NCBI RefSeq assembly: GCF_029968015.1
Contig: NZ_JASCIS010000001.1
Location: 331,342-395,341, forward strand
Reading direction: 5' to 3'
Source of the DNA: Streptomyces luteolus
GTDB lineage: Bacteria; Actinomycetota; Actinomycetes; Streptomycetales; Streptomycetaceae
Length of the DNA: 64,000 bases
Positions 26,280-34,928 of this stretch are shown here, one piece after another. Position 1 is the stretch's first letter. Every line of letters starts with the position of its first letter. The notes beneath the pieces are model-generated. The model was not told where the DNA came from. It saw nothing but the letters and a program-made list of their open reading frames with translations, and made no database searches. A program made the translations under genes and the position numbers.

Positions 26280-26555
26280 TCACAACGACTCGATCGCACC
26301 CACCACCAGCAACGGCGCAATCGACAGAACAATCGCCCCCGTAGCAAGCCCCGGCCGAATGTCCCGCTTCCCGATATGCCCCAACACCGCCGCCACCGGC
26401 GGCAGTACGAGCAGGGCGAGCAGGCTCCAGCGCCAGCCCTCCTCGTTGGCGAAGAAGAACAGCAGCGCGAGATACGCGGGCACCGTGAACGCCGACAGCA
26501 GCCGAGCCCGGGAGAGGTACATCTCCAGCTGCTCGTCCGAGAACGAGAACCCCAT
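26280..26555 (-). CDS. Small membrane protein of ESX-like operon
   Basis: Not a named family. 91 residues with a short N-terminal acidic helix (FSFSDEQLEMYLSRARLL) and three likely membrane helices (AFTVPAYLALLFFF; WSLLALLVLPPVAAVLG; GLATGAIVLSIAPLLVVG). The ATG at 26555 shares its A with the stop of the WXG protein gene (TGATG); a GTG three bases upstream is also possible. It is the last gene of a three-gene operon. Confidence 0.7.
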   Translation of the reverse strand: MGFSFSDEQLEMYLSRARLLSAFTVPAYLALLFFFANEEGWRWSLLALLVLPPVAAVLGHIGKRDIRPGLATGAIVLSIAPLLVVGAIESL

Positions 26556-27697
26556 CACGAGACCACACGGTTGTCGTAGCCGGCGGAGCTGGCCTCGGGG
26601 AAGCCGTCGGCCGCCGAGAAGCCGTTGATCGCCGAGGCCATGGTGACGCCGAGCGCGGTGATCGCGAGCATCGTCGCGTCGAAGGCCTTCACCAGGGCCG
26701 CGTACCGCTCGATGATCATCACGGCCTGCGCCGCGGCGAGCGCGAACATGGCGACGGAGGCCACCTGGCCGCCGACGGGAATGGCGTTGATGGCGGCGGC
26801 CGCCGCCATGTTGGCCATCCAGATGATCGCCATGTCGGCGATGAAGACGATGCCGGCCTTCAGGACCTCGGCGAGCTGGAACGCCTGCATGGCCCCCTGC
26901 TCGTAGCAGGTCTTCAGCGACTCGAAGGTCTCCTTGTACTGCCCGAGCTTCCCGCCGAATTCGTCGAAGTAGACCTTCGCGGCGTCATAGGCGTTGCCCT
27001 GCCAGGTCACCCCGACATTCCCGGTGCCCTTCTTCAGGTTCGCCGCCGTCGCGTCACAGAACGAGCCGAGGTTGCCCCAGACGGTGGCGCAGTCGTTGTA
27101 CTTGTTCCAGTCGCCGAAGACCCAGTTGTTGATCTCGCCGAAGATGTCCACGCCGAAGAGGAGTTTCACCGCCTCCACGGCCACCGTCGACGGACTGCCC
27201 AGGTCGAGCACCGTGCCGAGCGACTTCTGCACCGGGCTCTGCTGGAACTCCGCGGCGTGCCCCTCGCCGTACGCGACCAGCGGGTTGTCGCTGTCGCCTT
27301 CCGGCTTCTTCAGCGTCGCCGCGGCGTCCTCCGCGTCTCCGAAGTCGCTGCCGTTGCCGCCCTCGGAGGAGCCGCCGCCACCGCTCTTGGAGCCCGGGTA
27401 GGTGGAGTCCATCCGCTCGGCCTCGCCCCGGTCCGTCTCCCGGTAGTACGAGGCGGACTTGGTCAGCTCCGTGCGGGACGAGCCGAGGACGCTCTCCATC
27501 TTCCGCAGCGCCTTCTTGGCGCCTTCCACGTACTCGTCGTGGCTGCCGGCGACCGTGTCCCAGAGGCTGCCGCCGAGCGCCTTGTCGATCTGCGTGTTGT
27601 TGCTCGCGTACTCCACGGCCTTCGTGGCGCCCTCGGCGCCGCGCGAGACGAGCGAGGCGAAGCCGTCGATCGCACCCGGTTCTACGTTGAAACCCAC
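26555..27697 (-). CDS. WXG100/ESX-like type VII secretion substrate
   Basis: A 380-residue protein. Residues ~1-95 are helical like EspC-type ESX secretion proteins (MGFNVEPGAIDGFASLVSRGAEG...), then a Gly/Ser linker. The central part (~210-290) has the WxG turn in VTWQGNAYDAAKVYFDEFGG, and the C-terminal ~100 residues are hydrophobic (IVFIADMAIIWMANMAAAAAINAIPVGGQVASVAMFALAAAQA). The combination fits a large substrate or structural partner of a type VII system. Operon: upstream gene ends 16 bases before; the downstream gene overlaps. Confidence 0.75.
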   Translation of the reverse strand: MGFNVEPGAIDGFASLVSRGAEGATKAVEYASNNTQIDKALGGSLWDTVAGSHDEYVEGAKKALRKMESVLGSSRTELTKSASYYRETDRGEAERMDSTYPGSKSGGGGSSEGGNGSDFGDAEDAAATLKKPEGDSDNPLVAYGEGHAAEFQQSPVQKSLGTVLDLGSPSTVAVEAVKLLFGVDIFGEINNWVFGDWNKYNDCATVWGNLGSFCDATAANLKKGTGNVGVTWQGNAYDAAKVYFDEFGGKLGQYKETFESLKTCYEQGAMQAFQLAEVLKAGIVFIADMAIIWMANMAAAAAINAIPVGGQVASVAMFALAAAQAVMIIERYAALVKAFDATMLAITALGVTMASAINGFSAADGFPEASSAGYDNRVVS

Positions 27698-27713
27698 GGT
27701 TGTCCCCCGCCCC

Positions 27714-28121
27714 TCAGTACAGTGACCAGCCGCGGCCGTCGTGCCGCTGCTTCTTCGCCGCCTCCGCGGCCGCCTCGCGCCGCTCCTCGTCGATCTGCTC
27801 CTGCTCGGCGGCGATGGCGCGCCGCCCCTCGGCGGCCACCTCCTCGCGCTCGACGTCGGACATCGACGCCCACTTCTCGGTCATCGGCTGCGCCTGCTCG
27901 ATGAGCCCCTCGGAGTACGCGGAGACGTTCGCCGCCTCCCGCAGGCTGGAGCGGCCCGACAGGACCTCCTGCGCCATCTCCTTCAGGGTGTCGCCACCGT
28001 GCCCGGCGGCCAGGGTCTCCAGGGACTTGCGCAGCAGCCGGGCCTGCGCCGGGTCGCCCTGGGACATGTCGAGCAGTTCGGAGTCGTCGAACCGCTTCTC
28101 GGGATCAGGCCCCTCGGCCAC
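27714..28121 (-). CDS. Charged helical protein, first gene of ESX-like operon
   Basis: 135 residues; the GTG at 28121 has GGAGGGCAC directly upstream. No named family. All-helical with a highly charged, Ala/Glu-rich C-terminal coiled coil (~85-125). Its place just before a WXG protein suggests a partner or chaperone for secretion; this is inference from position and size. Confidence 0.65.
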   Translation of the reverse strand: MAEGPDPEKRFDDSELLDMSQGDPAQARLLRKSLETLAAGHGGDTLKEMAQEVLSGRSSLREAANVSAYSEGLIEQAQPMTEKWASMSDVEREEVAAEGRRAIAAEQEQIDEERREAAAEAAKKQRHDGRGWSLY

Positions 28122-28249
28122 GTGCCCTCCTCGAGGCAGATCGTCACGGGTGTCCTGCGAACCTATGCATGCAGAACAACGGCTCCGATGCGCCGCCGTC
28201 ACAGAACTGTCACAGGGCCCGGCCCCGATACGCCCAAGGCCTGCCCGTT

Positions 28250-28882
28250 TCAGCCGAGAATGCCCCGGTCGTACGCCGTCGCCACCGCCGCCGCACGGTC
28301 CTTCACGCCCAACTTGCCGTAGATGTGCGTCAGGTGGGTCTTGACCGTCGCCTCGCTGATGAACAGCTCCCCGGCGATCTCCCGGTTCGGCGTGCCCTTC
28401 GCGACCAGGGCGAGGACCTCGCGCTCACGGGCCGAGAGGGGTTCGCTCCCCGGAGCGCGCACCCGGGACACCAGGCGCGAGGCGACCGCGGGGGACAGGA
28501 CCGTACGCCCCTCGGCGGCGGCGCGGACCGCGTTGAACAGCTCGTCGCGCGGGGCGTCCTTGAGGAGGTAGCCCGTCGCACCGGCCTCGATCGCGGGCAG
28601 CGTGTCCGAGTCGGTGTCGTACGTGGTGAGGACCAGGACCTTCGCGCGGGCCCCGGTCCTGCTCAGCTCCTCGATGGCGGCCACCCCGCCGCCGCCCGGC
28701 ATCCGCAGGTCCATCAGGACGACATCCGGGTCGAGCTCGGCGGCGAGACGGACGGCCTCGACCCCGTCGGCGGCCTCGCCGAGCACGTCGAATCCGGGCG
28801 CCGCCGCGAACATGCCGCGCAGACCGTCCCGTACGACAGGGTGGTCGTCGACGATGAGCAGGGTGATGCGGTCACTGGTCAT
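28250..28882 (-). CDS. LiaR/DesR-like (NarL-family) response regulator
   Basis: A 210-residue response regulator: receiver (LLIVDDHPVVRDGLRG; phospho-Asp in VVLMDLRMPG ~ residue 55; YLLKDAPRDEL) and LuxR-type HTH (LSAREREVLALVAKGTPNREIAGELFISEATVKTHL). It overlaps the end of the sensor kinase gene by 11 bases and is the last of a four-gene operon with the ABC transporter and kinase, so it probably controls the transporter operon. The palindrome at 32009-32028 is a possible target. Confidence 0.92.
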   Translation of the reverse strand: MTSDRITLLIVDDHPVVRDGLRGMFAAAPGFDVLGEAADGVEAVRLAAELDPDVVLMDLRMPGGGGVAAIEELSRTGARAKVLVLTTYDTDSDTLPAIEAGATGYLLKDAPRDELFNAVRAAAEGRTVLSPAVASRLVSRVRAPGSEPLSAREREVLALVAKGTPNREIAGELFISEATVKTHLTHIYGKLGVKDRAAAVATAYDRGILG

Positions 28883-30266
28883 GGCGGAGCAACGGTACGC
28901 GAGCGGAGACCGCCGTGCCCCGGCCTCGCTCGGACTCGACCGTCACCGCCCCCGCCACGCGTTCCGCCCGCGCCCGCATCCCGTCGAGCCCGAAGCCGCC
29001 CGAGCCGGAACACGGCTCCACGGCATTGGGGTCTCCCCTGCTCGAGCGCAGCCGAGAGCTTGGGGAAGGGTCGAATCCCCGGCCGTCGTCCCGCACGTCG
29101 AGGGCGACCTCCCCGGCCATGTACGACAGGGTCACGCCCACCCGGGCCGCGCCCGCGTGCCGGTCCGCGTTGGACAGGGCCTCCTGGGCGATGCGCAGCA
29201 GCGTCGCCTCGATCTCGTCGTGCAGCGGCTCCGCCGTACCCGTGACCGTGAACTGGGCGCGCACACCCGTGCGTTCGGCCCACTCCGTCACCGTCTGCTT
29301 CAGCGCCTCGGGCAGCGCGTGGTGCTCCAGGGCGGCCGGGCCGAGGTTCTGCACCGAGCGGCGGGCCTCGCCCAGGCTGTGCCGGGCCAGGGCGGACGCG
29401 CGGTTCAGATGCTCCTCGGCGAGGGCCGGGTCGGCGGCGTTTGAGACGACCTGGAGCTGGGCGATGATCCCGGTCAGGCCCTGCGCGATCGTGTCGTGGA
29501 TCTCCGCGGCGAGCCGCCGCCGCTCGTCCGCGACGCCCGCCTCCCGCGCCTGTACGAGGAGTTGGGCGTGCAGCGCCGCGTTCTCGTCCAGGGCCTGCTG
29601 GAGGCGGGCGTTGGTCTCCTCCAGCTCGGCGATGGTCGCCCGGTGCACGGTCGCCCGCTTCTCCTCGTACGCGGCGAGCTGCCCGAACACGTAGATCAGC
29701 GCGATGTGCACGGCGAGCACCGCGGCGAACAGCAGCCAGCCGGACCGGCCCTCGGGCGGGAATCCGCCGGACTGCGAACCGGCGATGGTGACCGCGGTGC
29801 CGAACAGGCCGACGGGGACCATGCGGCGCGGCAGCTCCCGCTCCGCGCCGAAGTAGCCGAGCACCGCGTAGAACGCGGCGAACGGGTTCAGCCACGACAG
29901 CACGAACGCGATCGCCCAGCGCAGCCCGTAGTACACGGCCCCCGCGGTGCTCGGACCGGCCGAGTGCCGCGGACTCACCAGGGTCCACCACACCTGCAGC
30001 GCGAACCCCGCCACGACCAGGGCGGCCGCCGCCCACCGCTCGGCCGTCGACGTGAGCAGGAACCCGTCGGTGGCGACGAGCAGCACGGCCGTGAACCCGA
30101 GCAGGGCGTACGGGCCCCAGCGCAGGAACAGCTCCCAGCGCCGCTCGACCTGGGCGTGCGCCGTCGCCGCGTCGAGGGGCGCCGCCTCCGCCGCCCCTCG
30201 GGTCAGCCGGGAGGTGATGCCGCACCTGATGCCCATGGCCACAGTCTGGTCCACAGCCCGGCTCAC
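28872..30266 (-). CDS. DesK/LiaS-type sensor histidine kinase with in-frame repeat insertion
   Basis: A 464-residue NarL-type kinase. Membrane region ~45-210 with about six helices, then a linker coiled coil (AELEETNARLQQALDENAALHAQL), the HisKA_3 motif AEIHDTIAQGLTGI (~255) and the ATPase domain (ALSNADRHAGA; DVRDDGRGFDP). Between GRGFDP and GGFGLDGMRARAERV, where only a few residues are normal, there is an extra ~20-residue stretch (SSRLRSSRGDPNAVEPCSG). It is encoded by a Streptomyces interspersed repeat (29027-29069), sits in the ATP lid and may alter activity. The start GTG at 30266 overlaps the permease stop as GTGA; an ATG at 30236 is the alternative. Confidence 0.87.
   Translation of the reverse strand: MSRAVDQTVAMGIRCGITSRLTRGAAEAAPLDAATAHAQVERRWELFLRWGPYALLGFTAVLLVATDGFLLTSTAERWAAAALVVAGFALQVWWTLVSPRHSAGPSTAGAVYYGLRWAIAFVLSWLNPFAAFYAVLGYFGAERELPRRMVPVGLFGTAVTIAGSQSGGFPPEGRSGWLLFAAVLAVHIALIYVFGQLAAYEEKRATVHRATIAELEETNARLQQALDENAALHAQLLVQAREAGVADERRRLAAEIHDTIAQGLTGIIAQLQVVSNAADPALAEEHLNRASALARHSLGEARRSVQNLGPAALEHHALPEALKQTVTEWAERTGVRAQFTVTGTAEPLHDEIEATLLRIAQEALSNADRHAGAARVGVTLSYMAGEVALDVRDDGRGFDPSPSSRLRSSRGDPNAVEPCSGSGGFGLDGMRARAERVAGAVTVESERGRGTAVSARVPLLRHDQ
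29027..29069. repeat. Interspersed repeat inserted within the kinase gene
   Basis: The sequence GGGGTCTCCCCTGCTCGAGC followed by CCGAGAGCTTGGGGAAGG is a dispersed palindromic repeat type known from Streptomyces intergenic regions. Here it lies inside the kinase coding sequence and keeps the reading frame. Confidence 0.75.
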
Positions 30267-31045
30267 TCCCAGCGGAACCAGCGGGCCGCCGCCCCCGTCA
30301 GGAGCACCGTCCACAGCGCGAGCGCGCCCAGGTGCGCCAGGCTCGGCCAGTCGCCCGCACCGGCCGCGCTCAGCGCCTGGGACGCGGCGCCGAACGGCAG
30401 CACCTCCATGATCCGGCCCAGCATGTCCGGCATGGTCTGCACCGGCATCCACAGGCCGGCGCTGAACATCATCGGGAAGAACGCCACCGCACCCACCGCG
30501 TTCGCCGCCTTCGACGTACGCGAGAGAGCCGAGAGCAGGGCGCCGAGGGAGAGCGCGGCGCACACCGAGAGCGCCAGCGCCAGGACGTACCCGAAACCCT
30601 GCTTCGGCAGCGGTACGTCGAACGCGAGCGCACCCACGGTGATCGTCAGGGCCGCCGAGACGAGCGCGGCGATCCCGTGCAGCGCCATCTGCGCGCCGAG
30701 GACCGTGGCGGGCCGCACCGGGGTCGTCGACATGCGGCGCAGGATGCCCTGCTCGCGATAGCCGGTGATCACCGGAGGCATGGCCTGGACGGAGGCCATG
30801 AGCAGGGAGGTGAGGATGGCGATGGGCACGTACACATCGATGAGCCGCATCCCCGGGATGGCCTCGCCGACCTCGCGGAAGACGGGGATCGTACCGAGGA
30901 CGACGAAGAGCCCGGTCGGAAAGACCATGATCCAGAACAGGCTGCCGGGCTCGCGGCGGAACAGCGCCAGCTCCGCCTTGAAGACGGCCGCGTCGGCCCG
31001 CGACGGGGTGCGGCGGGAACGCGTGGGTGTGGCGAGGGCACTCAT
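30263..31045 (-). CDS. ABC-2 type transporter permease
   Basis: A 260-residue ABC-2 permease. Six membrane helices (FWIMVFPTGLFVVLG; VPIAILTSLLMASVQ; MALHGIAALVSAALTITVG; YVLALALSVCAALSLGALLS; VGAVAFFPMMFSAGLWMP; ALALWTVLLTGAAA) and the family ABC-2 motif region FFPMMFSAGLWMPVQTMP. The ATG at 31045 overlaps the ATPase stop (ATGA). With the ATPase it forms an exporter of drugs, lipids or peptides, encoded with a DesKR-type two-component system. Confidence 0.92.
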   Translation of the reverse strand: MSALATPTRSRRTPSRADAAVFKAELALFRREPGSLFWIMVFPTGLFVVLGTIPVFREVGEAIPGMRLIDVYVPIAILTSLLMASVQAMPPVITGYREQGILRRMSTTPVRPATVLGAQMALHGIAALVSAALTITVGALAFDVPLPKQGFGYVLALALSVCAALSLGALLSALSRTSKAANAVGAVAFFPMMFSAGLWMPVQTMPDMLGRIMEVLPFGAASQALSAAGAGDWPSLAHLGALALWTVLLTGAAARWFRWE

Positions 31046-31950
31046 GTCGTGGCTCCCGTGAGGTGGAGGAACGCGTCGTCCAACGTGGCGTCGACGACGC
31101 GGAGCTGATGGGCGGTGACGTGCTGCCGGGCGAGCAGCGAGATGACGGCGTTGACGGTGTCGTCCGTGCCGTTGACCGTGACCCGGCCGTCCCGCTCGTC
31201 GGTCGTCACGGACGTCGCCGCGGGCAGCTCGGCGAGCTCGCGCGGGTCGAGCGGCCGGGACGGCGTGAACGAGATGACGGTGGAACTCGCGGACCGCCCG
31301 ATCAGGCCCGCCGGGGTGTCGAGCGCGGCGAGTCGGCCCCGGTCGATCACCGCGATCCGGTCGCAGAGGCGCTGCGCCTCCTCCATGAAGTGCGTGACCA
31401 GGAGGACCGTCACGCCGCTCGCCCGCACCTCCTCGATCAGCTGCCAGGTGTCCCGGCGGGCGCGCGGGTCGAGCCCGGTGGTCAGCTCGTCGAGCACGAC
31501 CACGCGCGGCCCGCCGATCAGCGCGAGCGCGATGAACAGCCGCTGCTTCTGGCCGCCGCTGAGCTTCCCGAAACGGGAGTCCAGCTTCTCGCCGAGCCCG
31601 AGCCGCTCGGCCAGCGGCCGCCAGTCGACCGGCTTCTCGTAGAACGCGCTGTACAGCTCCAGCGCCTCGCGCACGGTGAGCTTCGCCTGCAGTTCGCTCT
31701 CCTGCAGCTGGGCGCCGAGCAGCTGGGTGACCTCGCGGTGGTCCGCGACCGGGTCGAGCCCGGCGACCCGCACGAGCCCGGAGTCGGGGACGCGCAGCCC
31801 CTCGACGCACTCGACGGCGGTGGTCTTGCCCGCGCCGTTCGGACCGAGGACCCCGAAGATCTCCCCTTCCTCGACGGCGAACGACACCCCGTCGACGACG
31901 GCCCTGCCCCCGTAGACCTTCCTCAGGTCCCTTACCTCGATGATTGCCAT
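31042..31950 (-). CDS. ABC transporter ATP-binding protein
   Basis: A 302-residue DrrA-type ABC ATPase. Walker A GPNGAGKTTAVE (~36), Q-loop region LLGAQLQESEL, signature LSGGQKQRLFIALAL (~131), Walker B VVVLDELTTGLDP (~152) and switch His in LVTHFMEEAQ (~184), followed by a ~85-residue C-terminal extension common in DrrA-like exporters. It is the first gene of the operon ATPase-permease-kinase-regulator. A perfect 20-base palindrome lies about 60 bases upstream. Confidence 0.94.
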   Translation of the reverse strand: MAIIEVRDLRKVYGGRAVVDGVSFAVEEGEIFGVLGPNGAGKTTAVECVEGLRVPDSGLVRVAGLDPVADHREVTQLLGAQLQESELQAKLTVREALELYSAFYEKPVDWRPLAERLGLGEKLDSRFGKLSGGQKQRLFIALALIGGPRVVVLDELTTGLDPRARRDTWQLIEEVRASGVTVLLVTHFMEEAQRLCDRIAVIDRGRLAALDTPAGLIGRSASSTVISFTPSRPLDPRELAELPAATSVTTDERDGRVTVNGTDDTVNAVISLLARQHVTAHQLRVVDATLDDAFLHLTGATT

Positions 31951-32008
31951 GCACTTGAGCTTCGCGGAGCCGCCCGCCCCTGGACATCGCCCATCGCGCT
32001 CGAACCGG

Positions 32009-32028
32009 CATCAACCGATCGGTTGATG
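32009..32028. promoter_or_regulatory. Perfect 20-bp palindrome upstream of ABC/two-component operon
   Basis: CATCAACCGATCGGTTGATG is a perfect 20-base palindrome 59 bases upstream of the ABC ATPase start. It is a strong operator candidate for either the operon's own NarL-type regulator or a TetR-type repressor encoded elsewhere. Confidence 0.8.
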
Positions 32029-32055
32029 GACCGGTAAGACGGCCGGGCGCGGGAG

Positions 32056-32135
32056 CGGGACCCATTCCAGCCCGTCTGGGGGCACCTCCCGGCCGAAGGC
32101 TGGGGGAGTTTGAGGACGAGCCCGCAGGGCGATCG
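32056..32135. repeat. Interspersed Streptomyces repeat in the 31951-32197 spacer
   Basis: The stretch starting GGGACCCATTCCAGCCCGTC and running through GGCTGGGGGAGTTTGAGGAC to GAGCCCGCAGGGCGATCG resembles the dispersed intergenic repeats that end many Streptomyces operons. It lies between the divergent ABC operon and the first L,D-transpeptidase gene. Confidence 0.55.
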
Positions 32136-32197
32136 ACGGTGCGCCAGTCGACGGTGCGGGCACGTTTCCCTTGAGCGGGCAGCGTCGTTGTGCAGGC

Positions 32198-33421
32198 GTG
32201 AGACGACAGCTTGCGACAGTACTGACATGGGTGGGCCTCGCCGCCCTCCTGGCCGCCCTCACCGGCTGCTCCGGCAGCGGGATCGACTCGGTCGACGCGG
32301 TGTTCGGCAAGGGCAGGGCCGAGGACGCGATCCGGATCACCCCACGCCACGGCGAGCGCAGCGTCAGCGCCGACCAGGCGCTGGAGGTCGAAGTGCCCGC
32401 CGGGCGCCTGGAGTCCGTGAAGGTGGTCAAGTTCCAGGACGCGCAGGACACCGTCGTACCGGGCCGGATCTCCGAGGACGGACTGCGCTGGGAGCCGAGG
32501 CACCAGCAGCTCGCCCTCGCCGCCAAGTACACCGTGGACGCGGTCGCGTTGGACGGCCACGGCCGCCGGCACGCCCGCCACGTCACGTTCACCACCTTCG
32601 TACCGGACGAGCGTTTCGTCGCGTACGTGAAGCCGGAGAACCGCTCCACGGTCGGCACCGGAATGATCGTGTCCCTGGAGTTCAACCAGGAGATCGAGAA
32701 CCGCGAGGCCGTCGAGCGCGCCGTGCGGGTGCGGTCGGACCCGCCCGTGGAGATCGCCGGGCACTGGTTCGGCAAGACCCGCCTGGACTTCCGCCCGAAG
32801 GACTACTGGCAGCCGGACACCCAGGTCACCGTCGACCTCGGCCTGCGCGACGTGGAGGGCGCGCCCGGCGTGTTCGGCCTGCAGCGGAAGCAGTTCGGCT
32901 TCACGGTCGGCCGCAGCCAGGTCTCCGTCGTGGACGCCGCCAAGCACACCATGGAGGTACGCAGGGACGGCGAGCTCCTCTCGACCCTGCCGATCACCGC
33001 GGGCGGCGGCAAGAACACCACGTACAACGGCAAGATGGTGATCTCCCAGATGCTGGACGTGACGCGGATGAACGGCGCGACCGTCGGCTTCACGGACAAC
33101 GACGGCAAGGGCGAGTACGACATCCCGGACGTGCCGCACGCCATTCGCCTCACCACCTCGGGCACGTTCCTGCACGGCAACTACTGGGCCCCGTCCTCCA
33201 CGTTCGGCAACGCCAATGTCAGCCACGGCTGCGTGGGCCTGAGGGACGTCAAGGGCGGCCACTCGGACACCCCGGCGGGCTGGTTCTTCGACCGGAGTCT
33301 GATCGGGGACGTCGTGGAGGTCGTCAACTCCAAGGACAAGAAGGTCGATCCGGACAACGGCCTGAGCGGCTGGAACATGGACTGGAAGAAGTGGCGGGCG
33401 GGCTCCGCGCTGCGCCGCTGA
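32198..33421 (+). CDS. L,D-transpeptidase lipoprotein (first copy)
   Basis: A 407-residue lipoprotein L,D-transpeptidase that would make 3-3 crosslinks in peptidoglycan. Signal with lipobox LTGC (Cys ~24). Ig-like domains span ~40-240 (MenG/LdtMt2-like: DGLRWEP; ENRSTVGTGMIVSLEFNQEI). The YkuD catalytic domain runs ~245-370 with HGNYW and the catalytic Cys in SHGCVGLRD (~343). A C-terminal tail (GWNMDWKKW) is typical of actinobacterial Ldts. The GTG at 32198 gives a normal signal peptide; a TTG at 32171 is also in frame. Followed directly by a paralogue. Confidence 0.9.
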   Translation: MRRQLATVLTWVGLAALLAALTGCSGSGIDSVDAVFGKGRAEDAIRITPRHGERSVSADQALEVEVPAGRLESVKVVKFQDAQDTVVPGRISEDGLRWEPRHQQLALAAKYTVDAVALDGHGRRHARHVTFTTFVPDERFVAYVKPENRSTVGTGMIVSLEFNQEIENREAVERAVRVRSDPPVEIAGHWFGKTRLDFRPKDYWQPDTQVTVDLGLRDVEGAPGVFGLQRKQFGFTVGRSQVSVVDAAKHTMEVRRDGELLSTLPITAGGGKNTTYNGKMVISQMLDVTRMNGATVGFTDNDGKGEYDIPDVPHAIRLTTSGTFLHGNYWAPSSTFGNANVSHGCVGLRDVKGGHSDTPAGWFFDRSLIGDVVEVVNSKDKKVDPDNGLSGWNMDWKKWRAGSALRR

Positions 33422-33620
33422 CCTCGGCGGGACCTCTCGTCGGCGGTGCCGCCCGCCTCCCCTCGCCGGGCCCGCAACCCCTCGCCTCCCGCCGCCACTT
33501 GGGACCGAACGGTGACATTCCGGGGGAGTCGTCGTCGCAGGTGGTGCCGGTAATCTTGCGGTGTGCGCGAGTTGCGCAGGGGTGCGGGGCCGGATCCGGC
33601 CTGGCGAGGGGAGACAGATC

Positions 33621-34862
33621 GTGAACGGGCGACCGATATCGGGGGCGTCGGTTGGTGCGCGGGGGCGCCGCGGCAGCGGGCGGGGAAGGGCCGGCTTGAC
33701 CGTCGTACTGACCGCGGCACTGTTCGCCGTGACCGCCTGCGGCGGTTCGGGGGGAGACGACGGGAAGGGCGGCTCGGGCCGGGCGAAGGCCAACGAGCCC
33801 TCCAAGGCCGTGGTGACGATCGCACCCAAGGACGGCGCGAAGTCCGTGGCCACCAGCGGCGCCCTGAAGATAACCGCCGACGAGGGCAAGCTGACCGAGG
33901 TCGAGGTCGCGGACACCAAGGGCAATGAGATACCGGGCGAGATCACCGCCGACGGCTCGGCCTGGAAGCCCGACCACCACCTCGCCGCCTCGACGAAGTA
34001 CAAGGTCCACGCCACGGCGAAGGACGCCGCGGGCCGCACGTCCGCGAAGGACGCCACGTTCACGACCCTCACCCCGCAGAACACGTTCATCGGGCACTTC
34101 ACGCCCGAGGACGGTTCCAAGGTCGGTGTGGGCATGCCGTTCTCGGTCAGCTTCACCCGCGGCATCACGAGCCCGGAGGCCGTCGAGAAGGCCATCGAGG
34201 TCAGCGCCGAGCCGAAGGTCGAGATCCGCCACAAGTGGTACGGCAACGACCGGATCGACTTCCGCCCGGAGAAGTACTGGAAGCCGGGCACCAAGGTCAC
34301 CGTGAAGCTCAACCTCGACGGCGTCGAGGGCCGCCCCGACGTCTACGGCGAGCAGGCCAAGACCGTCTCGTTCACCATCGGCCGCAGCCAGGTCTCCACC
34401 GTCGACGCCAAGTCGAAGAAGATGACGGTCGAGCGCGACGGCAAGCGGATCAAGACCATCCCGATCACCTCCGGCGCCCCGGCCACGACCACGTACAACG
34501 GCCAGATGGTCATCACCGAGAAGCACAAGGTGACCCGGATGAACGGCGACACGGTCGGCTTCGGCGGTGAGTACGACATCAAGGACGTGCCGCACGCCAT
34601 GCGCCTGTCCACCTCGGGCACGTTCATCCACGGCAACTACTGGGCGGCGCCCTCCACGTTCGGCAACACCAACGTCAGCCACGGCTGCGTCGGCCTGCGC
34701 GACCAGCGCGGCGGTGGCGACGGCGGGACACCGGCCGCCTGGTTCTACAACCAGTCGCTGATCGGCGACGTGGTCATCGTGAAGAACTCCAAGGACAAGC
34801 AGATCCAGTGGTGGAACGGCCTCAACGCCTGGAACCTCGACTGGGACAAGTGGGAGAAGTAG
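33621..34862 (+). CDS. L,D-transpeptidase lipoprotein (second copy)
   Basis: A 413-residue paralogue of the preceding gene. The GTG at 33621 has GAGGGGAGA upstream. Lipobox VTAC (Cys ~40), two Ig-like domains, YkuD domain with HGNYW and SHGCVGLRD (catalytic Cys ~355), tail NAWNLDWDKWEK. The 199-base spacer between the two copies could hold a separate promoter, so they need not be co-transcribed. Confidence 0.92.
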   Translation: MNGRPISGASVGARGRRGSGRGRAGLTVVLTAALFAVTACGGSGGDDGKGGSGRAKANEPSKAVVTIAPKDGAKSVATSGALKITADEGKLTEVEVADTKGNEIPGEITADGSAWKPDHHLAASTKYKVHATAKDAAGRTSAKDATFTTLTPQNTFIGHFTPEDGSKVGVGMPFSVSFTRGITSPEAVEKAIEVSAEPKVEIRHKWYGNDRIDFRPEKYWKPGTKVTVKLNLDGVEGRPDVYGEQAKTVSFTIGRSQVSTVDAKSKKMTVERDGKRIKTIPITSGAPATTTYNGQMVITEKHKVTRMNGDTVGFGGEYDIKDVPHAMRLSTSGTFIHGNYWAAPSTFGNTNVSHGCVGLRDQRGGGDGGTPAAWFYNQSLIGDVVIVKNSKDKQIQWWNGLNAWNLDWDKWEK

Positions 34863-34871
34863 GATTTTTTC

Positions 34872-34893
34872 CGGGGGGTTGGCGCCCCCCGGA
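34872..34893. terminator. Hairpin after the second L,D-transpeptidase gene
   Basis: CCGGGGGG-TTGGCG-CCCCCCGG, an 8-bp perfect stem ten bases past the stop codon. A T6 run precedes rather than follows it. Confidence 0.6.
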
Positions 34894-34928
34894 CCCCCCA
34901 CGGGTGAACCCCCGTTAACCTCCGTCCC

